14,865 nucleotides of DNA, taken from assembly GCA_002335115.1 (NCBI GenBank), contig DDCR01000050.1, positions 1 through 14,865 on the forward strand, read 5' to 3'. The notes below the pieces were generated by a model, which saw only the letters and a list, made by a program, of their open reading frames with translations, did no database searches and had not been told where the DNA came from. Source of the DNA: Oceanospirillaceae bacterium UBA2001. Lineage in GTDB: Bacteria > Pseudomonadota > Gammaproteobacteria > Pseudomonadales > Balneatricaceae. The translations under genes were made by a program, and so were the position numbers. Below, one piece after another: positions 8,561 through 13,805 of the stretch (positions within the stretch are counted from its first letter, which is position 1; each line of letters begins with the position of its first letter).

Positions 8561-8583
8561 ATATTGGTAATAATTTCTATAGA
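8555..8583 (+). promoter_or_regulatory. Candidate sigma-70 promoter for the miaE operon
   Basis: TTGATT (8555-8560) and TATAGA (8578-8583) are separated by exactly 17 bases, each matching four of six consensus positions. A start near 8590 would give a leader of about 114 bases before miaE. The AT-richness of the region makes chance matches likely, so this is tentative. Confidence 0.35.
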
Positions 8584-8593
8584 TACAGTGTAT
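8583..8593. repeat. Short palindrome ATACA-G-TGTAT
   Basis: Perfect 5-base arms around G, directly at the expected transcription start of the candidate miaE promoter. It is short enough to occur by chance. Confidence 0.3.
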
Positions 8594-8636
8594 TTAATGG
8601 CTTTTATTTTTCATAAATTGTGGGTAGGCGGGTAAT

Positions 8637-8657
8637 CCTAGACGCTGTCTGTCTGGG
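8637..8657 (+). repeat. Small stem in the miaE leader
   Basis: CCTAGAC (8637-8643) can pair with GTCTGGG (8651-8657) as RNA, seven pairs including one G-U, with loop GCUGUCU. No T-run follows, so it is not a terminator; any role would be in the leader RNA. Confidence 0.3.
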
Positions 8658-8703
8658 TGGGTACAATGCGTTTCTTTTGATTAATTAGCCTTGGGTTAAG
8701 TTT

Positions 8704-9369
8704 GTGCCACTATCGGAACTAAAGCAGTTTTTAGGATGCAGTACTCCCCAAGCTTGGGTGGACAAGGCCATACAAGAACAAGATATTTTGCTCATAGATC
8801 ATGCTCATTGTGAAAAAAAGGCCGCATCGACTGCCATGCAATTGATGTTTCGGCATCCCACTCGAGCAAATTTGTTGACTAAGATGTCACGCCTGGCTAA
8901 AGAAGAGTTAATTCACTTTGAACAAGTGTGCCGTATCATGCGTGAGCGCGGCATTGTCTATGATCATCTTGACGCGTGTCGTTATGTGGGAGGATTAAGA
9001 CAATTGGTTCGAACTCATGAGCCTGCTAAATTAATGGATACGCTTATTATTGGCGCCTTTATCGAAGCCCGATCCTGTGAGCGATTTGAATTACTCATAC
9101 CCCATTTGGATGAGACTTTGGCCAAATTTTATGCCTCTTTGCTAAAATCTGAAGCAAGACATTATCAAGACTACTTGAGTTTAGCCAAAAATGTGGCTTT
9201 GGAAGTCGATGCTGCAGGACTTGATGATTACACCCAAAGGATTGATATGGTACGTGACTTAGAAGTCGAACTGATCAGCGCAGAAGATCCCATGTTCCGC
9301 TTTCATAGCGGCGTGCCCATTAAAACTTCACTCCAACATACAAAAAAGGATATTGTACATGCCCAATAA
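8704..9369 (+). CDS. miaE: tRNA-(ms2io6A37) hydroxylase MiaE
   Basis: MiaE hydroxylates the isopentenyl side chain of 2-methylthio-N6-isopentenyladenosine at tRNA position 37, using a non-haem diiron centre and oxygen. The 221-residue protein is of Pseudomonas MiaE length and character: FLGCSTPQAWVDKA, LIDHAHCEKKAAS, RLAKEELIHFEQV, GAFIEARSCERF, LLKSEARHYQDYL and RFHSGVP. Likely iron ligands are E37, E68/H71 (ExxH), E121, and E150/H153 (second ExxH), the four-helix-bundle pattern of the family. The start is GTG 8704. An in-frame TAG lies at 8686 and no other in-frame start is available between, although the Shine-Dalgarno is poor. Its end overlaps the next gene by 11 bases, so it leads an operon with two EamA transporters and an acyltransferase. 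Confidence 0.93.
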   Translation: MPLSELKQFLGCSTPQAWVDKAIQEQDILLIDHAHCEKKAASTAMQLMFRHPTRANLLTKMSRLAKEELIHFEQVCRIMRERGIVYDHLDACRYVGGLRQLVRTHEPAKLMDTLIIGAFIEARSCERFELLIPHLDETLAKFYASLLKSEARHYQDYLSLAKNVALEVDAAGLDDYTQRIDMVRDLEVELISAEDPMFRFHSGVPIKTSLQHTKKDIVHAQ

Positions 9370-10273
9370 AGCCATGCAGGCGAATTTAATGATGCTACTT
9401 GCGGCTTCCATATGGGGTTTTGCTTTTGTAGCCCAGCGTGTAGGTATGGAAACGATGGGCCCCCATTGGTTTAACAGCTTACGTTTTTTTATTGGTGTCG
9501 TTGCGCTAACGCCTGTGGTGATATGGATGGACAGGGTTCAAGCTAAAAGCGCAACTGAGAGTCCCAAATCCTCGGTTAAAACCTTGCTTATGGGTGGCGC
9601 TGTTGCGGGTTTTTTACTATTTATAGGAGCCACCTTTCAGCAAGTGGGTTTGCAATACACCACGGCAGGTAAGGCTGGTTTTATCACCGGTATGTATATC
9701 TTTTTTGTGCCATTAATTGGTCTCTTTTTTCGCATGAAAACGGGCTTAGGGACATGGCTTGGAGCTTTAATTGCCCTATGGGGTTTGTATCTTTTGAGTA
9801 TCAATGAAGACTTTACTTTGAGTAAAGGAGACACGTTACAACTTATATGTGCAGTGGCATTCGCTGGTCATGTGCTGATGATCGGCTATCTTGCCTCACG
9901 CATGGATACTGTGAAGCTATCTTTAGTACAGTTTTTTGTTGCAGGTCTGCTGGCTATGATATTGGCTTTATATTCCGAACAACTCACTTGGGGCATGGTA
10001 ACGTCTACCGCAGTGCCACTACTTTTTGCTGGAGTGATGTCAACGGGTATTGCCTATACGTTACAAACCATTGCCCAGCAGCATGCGCACCCGTCTCACG
10101 CGGCCATTATTTTAAGTTCAGAGGGCGTATTTGCCGTCATTGGTGGTTTTTTATTACTCAACGAGGTGTTACCCGTGCAGGGATTATTGGGTTGTGGGTT
10201 AATTTTAGCAGGCATGTTGATGTCACAACTCATGCCACGCCTAAGCTGGCCTCGCCGCGTTAAAGTAGTCTAA
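9359..10273 (+). CDS. DMT superfamily (EamA) transporter, first copy
   Basis: A 304-residue inner-membrane protein of the drug/metabolite transporter superfamily. It has the two tandem EamA repeats (about 8-145 and 155-295) and about ten predicted membrane helices. The N-terminal ASIWGFAFVAQRVGMETMGPHWFNSLRFF and the repeat-end segments (QQVGLQYTTAGKAGFITGMY; IAYTLQTIAQQHAHPSHAAIILSSE) are typical. Substrates cannot be read from sequence; family members export amino acids, nucleosides or other small metabolites. ATG 9359 is chosen because AAGGA (9346-9350) stands eight bases before it, and it overlaps the last 11 bases of miaE, suggesting coupled translation. The acyltransferase gene follows after 15 bases. 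It is distinct from the second transporter at 11235, so the two are not a recent duplication. Confidence 0.88.
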   Translation: MPNKAMQANLMMLLAASIWGFAFVAQRVGMETMGPHWFNSLRFFIGVVALTPVVIWMDRVQAKSATESPKSSVKTLLMGGAVAGFLLFIGATFQQVGLQYTTAGKAGFITGMYIFFVPLIGLFFRMKTGLGTWLGALIALWGLYLLSINEDFTLSKGDTLQLICAVAFAGHVLMIGYLASRMDTVKLSLVQFFVAGLLAMILALYSEQLTWGMVTSTAVPLLFAGVMSTGIAYTLQTIAQQHAHPSHAAIILSSEGVFAVIGGFLLLNEVLPVQGLLGCGLILAGMLMSQLMPRLSWPRRVKVV

Positions 10274-10288
10274 CTGGAGAACACCCCT

Positions 10289-11218
10289 ATGCTTAGTCAA
10301 TTAACACCGGTTTGCCCACAGCCGCTTTTGAATCAAGCCCAAGCGCTACCAGCTATGGCTACTGCGGTTGTTAATGCAGGTTCTGAACTTGCTTTAGAGA
10401 GTGCCAAATTAGCGTTTGAAGCCAGTATTATTGTGCCCATCCTCGTGGGAAATATTGCCGCGATTCAAAAAGCAGCTCAAGCGATTGAATGGAATATTGA
10501 TCAGTTTGAGCTGATTGCCAGTGAGAGTGAAGAGGATTCAGCAGCCAAGGCAGTGCAGTGTGTGCATCAAGGTATGGCAAAATTGTTGATGAAAGGTCAT
10601 TTACACACGGATGTATTGATTCGAGCTCTGCTCAATAAAGAACATGGTTTAAGGACAGGGGAGCGCCTAAGTCACTTATTTCATATGTCTGTGCCGGATA
10701 GTGATCGGGTATTGTGTATAACTGATGCTGTGGTTAATGTGTCCCCTGATACTAAAACCCAGCTCAGTATTTTACGGGGTGCTACCGATGTAATGCACGC
10801 TGTGGGTAATCTCAAGCCAAAAGTCGCCTTATTGTCTGCGACAGAGGTAGTCACACAGGCAATGCCTTCAAGCATGGCGGCTAAGGAACTCTTAGCGGCT
10901 ATGTCAGACCAGGACCATCAGGCAGCTGATGTTTTTGGCCCCTTAGCGTTTGATGGCGCCATGTCCCCAGAAGCGGCTAAAATTAAAGGAATTACGCACT
11001 CGGTAGCAGGTCACGCAGATGTTTTATTAGTGCCTAATATAGAAACAGGCAATGCTATATTTAAGCAACTCGTGTACTTTAACGGAGCCACTGCAGCGGG
11101 TGTACTAATGGGTGCCAAGGTTCCTGTAATATTGACTTCAAGAGCTGACCCACCAGCAGCCCGGTTAGCTTCAGCGGCGTTAGCTGTCGTTTATGCTCAT
11201 TATTTGAGCGAAAAATAG
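10289..11218 (+). CDS. Phosphate acetyl/butyryltransferase family protein, stand-alone
   Basis: A 309-residue soluble protein of the PTA/PTB family, which reversibly transfers an acyl group between CoA and phosphate. Diagnostic C-terminal sequence is clear: DVFGPLAFDGAMSPEAAKIKG, then HADVLLVPNIETGNAIFKQL, GATAAGVLMGAKVPVILTSRAD and ARLASAALA. The N-terminal half has the usual opening (ESAKLAFEASIIVPILVGN). It most resembles the acyltransferase part of proteins annotated as bifunctional enoyl-CoA hydratase/phosphate acetyltransferase, but no hydratase (MaoC) domain is fused here and about 20 extra residues precede the domain. GGAGA (10276-10280) stands eight bases before ATG. It sits between two EamA transporter genes, 15 and 16 bases away. 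No acetate or butyrate kinase gene is in the window, so the acyl substrate and direction are unknown. Pta and Ptb cannot be told apart by eye. Confidence 0.85.
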   Translation: MLSQLTPVCPQPLLNQAQALPAMATAVVNAGSELALESAKLAFEASIIVPILVGNIAAIQKAAQAIEWNIDQFELIASESEEDSAAKAVQCVHQGMAKLLMKGHLHTDVLIRALLNKEHGLRTGERLSHLFHMSVPDSDRVLCITDAVVNVSPDTKTQLSILRGATDVMHAVGNLKPKVALLSATEVVTQAMPSSMAAKELLAAMSDQDHQAADVFGPLAFDGAMSPEAAKIKGITHSVAGHADVLLVPNIETGNAIFKQLVYFNGATAAGVLMGAKVPVILTSRADPPAARLASAALAVVYAHYLSEK

Positions 11219-11234
11219 TAAAGGTTTCAGTGTT

Positions 11235-12071
11235 ATGCCCATAGAGGTGTTTCTTGCAGTGCTTTTGGCCGCAGGCTTGCATGCTGGTTGGAATGCGTTG
11301 GTAAAAATTAATACTGAACCCATTATCGCCATCGGTTTAATTATGGCGTGCACAGGCATTGTTGCCTTCGTCATTATGCCTTTTGTGGCCTTGCCATCAG
11401 CGCAAATGTGGCCTTGGCTACTGTTCACACTAGTGCTGCATTTTGGTTACAAAGTATGCTTAGTCAAAGCCTATGCTCAAGGTGACTTTGGCCAAGTGTA
11501 TCCAATTGCCAGAGGCAGTGGTCCAGTCTGGGTTTTACTCTTTAGCGTCATGGTGTTAGGTGCCGAACTTAGTCAGTCACAGATTTTATCCGTGCTGTTA
11601 ATCACCAGTGGTGTCGCTGCATTGTCTCGTTTTAAACGGGGTAGGCCCCTAGGAGCGGGCTTCTATTATGCATTAGTAACCGGACTATGGATTGCTAGCT
11701 ACACCACGGTCGATGGCTATGTGGTGAGGCAAATTGGGGGTCTGCATAGTTTCGTAGTGTGGCTTTTTTTGTTGGATGGGGTGATTACCTCGATCTGGGC
11801 ATACCGCTATAATCCACAGGTTTTCATCTCCAGTTTAACCCGTTATTGGTTTGTTGCCGTTGGTGGTGGTGCCATGTCTATGGCCGCATTTTGGATCTGT
11901 TTATGGGCCATGACCCAAGTCCCGGTCGCAATGGTTGCGGCGCTCCGCGAGACATCAGTCCTTTTTGGCGCTTTACTAAGCACATACATATTTAAAGAAC
12001 AATTAAGCCATTTGCGTTGGTTTGCAGTGGGTTTGATCTGTGCTGGCTTGATTTTAATAAAATTGGCTTAA
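11235..12071 (+). CDS. DMT superfamily (EamA) transporter, second copy
   Basis: A 278-residue integral membrane protein with about ten predicted helices in two EamA repeats. It opens VFLAVLLAAGLHAGWNALVKI, a variant seen in the subgroup with an HAxWN motif in helix 1. GDFGQVYPIARGSGPVWV in the first repeat and AMTQVPVAMVAALRETSVLFGALLSTYIFKEQL in the second are typical of that subgroup. It is probably an inner-membrane exporter or importer of small metabolites; the substrate is not readable. A modest TAAAGG (11219-11224) lies ten bases before ATG 11235. The gene closes the miaE-eamA-acyltransferase-eamA series. No intrinsic terminator was seen after it. Confidence 0.87.
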   Translation: MPIEVFLAVLLAAGLHAGWNALVKINTEPIIAIGLIMACTGIVAFVIMPFVALPSAQMWPWLLFTLVLHFGYKVCLVKAYAQGDFGQVYPIARGSGPVWVLLFSVMVLGAELSQSQILSVLLITSGVAALSRFKRGRPLGAGFYYALVTGLWIASYTTVDGYVVRQIGGLHSFVVWLFLLDGVITSIWAYRYNPQVFISSLTRYWFVAVGGGAMSMAAFWICLWAMTQVPVAMVAALRETSVLFGALLSTYIFKEQLSHLRWFAVGLICAGLILIKLA

Positions 12072-12200
12072 CAATAAACCATTCGAAAGTCTTGCTTCTG
12101 TTGCCTTTTATGTGGTTGGTTAATTACTTTAAATTTGAAGATTTTGCGTGATTTATCGGTGTGATCAATTATCTTTTTCCAAGCGTGAATGAGAGTTTTT

Positions 12201-12227
12201 TTAGATTAGCGTTAGAGTCTATTTAGA
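12201..12227 (+). repeat. Three TTAGA words spaced 11 bases apart
   Basis: TTAGA begins at 12201, 12212 and 12223, so the copies are one helical turn apart and would face the same side of the DNA. Two further copies lie at 12265 and 12388. This form could be an array of regulator half-sites for the apr operon; no known regulator was recognised. Confidence 0.45.
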
Positions 12228-12231
12228 TGAA
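12220..12231 (+). repeat. Direct repeat TATTTAGATGAA, copy 1
   Basis: This 12-base word recurs exactly at 12385-12396, start-to-start distance 165 bases. This copy includes the third of the phased TTAGA words. Confidence 0.55.
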
Positions 12232-12296
12232 GTCCAAGTTAATTATTCCCATTAAATTATAAGCTTAGACCTAAATCATGAATAGTTATACAATTC

Positions 12297-12313
12297 AATG
12301 ACTTCATGTCATT
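12297..12313. repeat. Inverted repeat AATGAC-TTCAT-GTCATT
   Basis: Perfect 6-base arms around five bases, 105 bases before the aprM ATG. It could be an operator or a small hairpin; there is no T-run after it. Confidence 0.4.
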
Positions 12314-12363
12314 TGTAGGTGATAGGGCAGGCCTAACAAGTCATAAAAATTACATCTTATACA

Positions 12364-12375
12364 AACCTAAAGGTT
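12364..12375. repeat. Inverted repeat AACCT-AA-AGGTT
   Basis: Perfect 5-base arms around AA, located just after the TTATAC motif and before direct repeat copy 2. It is short, so chance is possible. Confidence 0.3.
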
Positions 12376-12384
12376 GATGATACA

Positions 12385-12396
12385 TATTTAGATGAA
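12385..12396 (+). repeat. Direct repeat TATTTAGATGAA, copy 2
   Basis: Exact copy of 12220-12231. It ends 22 bases before the aprM ATG, so it probably lies in the transcribed leader close to the ribosome binding site. Confidence 0.55.
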
Positions 12397-12404
12397 CAAA
12401 AATA

Positions 12405-12411
12405 AGAGAGG
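12405..12411 (+). promoter_or_regulatory. aprM ribosome binding site
   Basis: AGAGAGG stands seven bases before ATG 12419 and fixes this start. A very similar AGAGGA precedes aprB with the same spacing (13313-13318). Confidence 0.7.
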
Positions 12412-12418
12412 CAGTTAA

Positions 12419-13267
12419 ATGTTGAACACCAATCCCTTTGCCGAGTTATCGGCTATGATAGACCCCACTATTATGGAAACCTACGTTATCTTAATGGCGC
12501 TGCTGGTAGCTGGTGGAACGCTTTTCGATATCGTCCACAAAAGAAGCGCTCAGTACTTCTTTAACAACTGGCAAAAATCTAAGGCTAATGCAAAACGTCA
12601 AGTCAGCGGTGCAGAAAAGGCCTCTGTGGCGGTTAAAACAGCCATTGATGGGTTAACGTCCGCCGAATTGGGTGACTGCAGCACTCGCCGCCAACTCGCC
12701 CACATACTCACCATGTATGGGTTCATTGCTTACACGGTGACAACTGCCATGATGGTATTTGCTTATCAGGACGTAGCTACGCCGGCCATTGTAGCCAATC
12801 TTTGGTACTTAGGCGCCTTTATGGTGTGTGCTGGAGGCTACTGGTTCTGGTTCTTTATCCGGGTTGACGTTTCTGCGGAGGGGCATTCGCCATTTCGGTT
12901 GATGCGGGCAGACTTGTTCGTTGTATCACTCACCTTAAGTACAACATTAGCGCTCGTTTGGGCCTACACCCAATTCAATGGTGGTGCTTCTGCCCTATGG
13001 TCAGTTTTAACCCTCATCTTATACATCTTTGCGACGACGATTCTTTTTGCATCAGTGCCTTGGTCTAAGTTTTCACATATGTTCTTTAAGCCAGCAGCGG
13101 CTTTAGAGAAGAAAATGTCGGAGGCTAGTGGTTCTCGCAACAACCTACCAGAGCCTGCTGATCGCACTAATCCGGCGGTCCGAGATAGCCACTCTATGGA
13201 GTTGCTCAAAGATGCACCATTGTCTATGGGTTTAGGTATAAAACGAGAAAAACCCAGTCATTACTAG
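12419..13267 (+). CDS. aprM: AprM, putative membrane anchor of adenylylsulfate reductase
   Basis: A 282-residue membrane protein directly before aprBA. In sulfur oxidisers lacking QmoABC, AprM is proposed to attach AprBA to the inner membrane and pass electrons from sulfite oxidation to the quinone pool. About five helices are visible (residues 20-39, 94-115, 125-147, 163-184, 192-212). A long charged loop of about 50 residues follows helix 1 and a hydrophilic tail of about 65 residues ends the protein. H95 in LAHILTMYGF at the start of helix 2 and H220 in PWSKFSHMFFKP after helix 5 sit where NarI/QmoC/HdrE-type subunits carry haem b ligands; H40 and H156 are further candidates. The call rests on context plus this fold. 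The protein is not QmoC, since it has no ferredoxin cysteine motif. Confidence 0.85.
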   Translation: MLNTNPFAELSAMIDPTIMETYVILMALLVAGGTLFDIVHKRSAQYFFNNWQKSKANAKRQVSGAEKASVAVKTAIDGLTSAELGDCSTRRQLAHILTMYGFIAYTVTTAMMVFAYQDVATPAIVANLWYLGAFMVCAGGYWFWFFIRVDVSAEGHSPFRLMRADLFVVSLTLSTTLALVWAYTQFNGGASALWSVLTLILYIFATTILFASVPWSKFSHMFFKPAAALEKKMSEASGSRNNLPEPADRTNPAVRDSHSMELLKDAPLSMGLGIKREKPSHY

Positions 13268-13325
13268 GGTTTAAAACGAAGATTCTCTAATAAAAATTTA
13301 AAATATTCTGTGAGAGGAAAAAAAC

Positions 13326-13805
13326 ATGCCAACTTTTGTTTACATGACCCGATGTGATGGCTGTGGTCATTGCGTAGATATCTGTCCGTCGGACATTATG
13401 CACATCGATAAAGTCAACCGTCGCGCTTATAATATCGAACCCACCCATTGCTGGGAATGCTTTTCTTGTGTCAAAGCATGTCCTCAAAATGCCATTGACG
13501 TTCGAGGATATGCAGACTTTTCACCGCTTGGACATAGCGTTCGAGTAGATCGCGATGAGGACAAAGGCACGATTGGTTGGAGAGTAAAGTATAGAGACGG
13601 TAGGGAAAAAAGCTTCCTGTCTCCAATTACCACCAAACCTTGGGGTTCTTGCACTCCAAACCTCAAACAAGTTGAGGGGCCCACTCAAGAGCAGCGTGAT
13701 AGTCAATATTTATTTAATGAACCAAAATATATCCGCTTTGACGATGGAGGAATCCACACCTTGGAGTCGAATGGTCTGACGTTGAAACAGGGAGTTTATT
13801 ACTGA
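13326..13805 (+). CDS. aprB: Adenylylsulfate reductase beta subunit (ferredoxin-like)
   Basis: The iron-sulfur subunit of APS reductase, which carries electrons between the FAD of AprA and the membrane partner. The 159-residue protein begins MPTFVYMTRCDGCGHCVDIC and holds two CxxCxxCxxxC motifs: C10, C13, C16, C20 and C42, C45, C48, C52, for two [4Fe-4S] clusters. The Trp of HCWECFSC matches the conserved tryptophan that influences cluster potentials in known AprB. The rest (ADFSPLGHSVRVDRD, GWRVKYRDGREKSF, NEPKYIRFDDGGIHTLESNG) matches the AprB beta-sheet part and the long C-terminal tail that wraps around AprA. AGAGGA lies seven bases before ATG, 58 bases after aprM. The stop overlaps the aprA start by one base (TGATG), fitting 1:1 synthesis. 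Confidence 0.97.
   Translation: MPTFVYMTRCDGCGHCVDICPSDIMHIDKVNRRAYNIEPTHCWECFSCVKACPQNAIDVRGYADFSPLGHSVRVDRDEDKGTIGWRVKYRDGREKSFLSPITTKPWGSCTPNLKQVEGPTQEQRDSQYLFNEPKYIRFDDGGIHTLESNGLTLKQGVYY

Larger units (their letters stand above)
8408..8703. other. Divergent intergenic region between acnB and miaE
   Basis: This 296-base AT-rich stretch must hold the promoters of acnB (leftward) and of the miaE operon (rightward). I see the acnB Shine-Dalgarno AGAGG at 8415-8419, three palindromes (8491-8506, 8542-8560, 8583-8593), a rightward promoter-like pair and a small stem in the miaE leader. No open reading frame or RNA gene was recognised. A weak leftward -10-like TATGCT (minus strand of 8488-8493) overlaps the first palindrome but lacks a good -35. 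Confidence 0.7.
12072..12418. other. AT-rich intergenic leader upstream of aprM
   Basis: A 347-base stretch without a credible gene; the ATG-started frames I checked encode at most about 13 codons. It contains five TTAGA words, a 12-base direct repeat, inverted repeats at 12297-12313 and 12364-12375, and the aprM Shine-Dalgarno. Weak -10-like sequences occur (TATACA at 12287, TTATAC at 12357), but none has a good -35. It should contain the promoter and control sites of the apr operon. Confidence 0.7.

Noticed and set aside
8637..8657. Stem before miaE as an attenuator or terminator
   Set aside because: No T-run follows the stem, no alternative anti-terminator pairing was found, and the stem contains a G-U pair.
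9847..10263. 138-codon frame inside the first EamA transporter gene
   Set aside because: It is an out-of-frame shadow of the transporter; the encoded sequence is rich in Cys, His and Trp and has no family resemblance.
9359..12071. The two EamA transporters as a recent tandem duplication
   Set aside because: Their lengths (304 and 278 residues), helix 1 motifs and repeat sequences differ clearly, so they belong to different subgroups.
12072..12418. Small protein gene or riboswitch in the apr leader
   Set aside because: ATG-started frames checked here end within about 13 codons, and no known riboswitch core sequence was recognised; only repeats remain.
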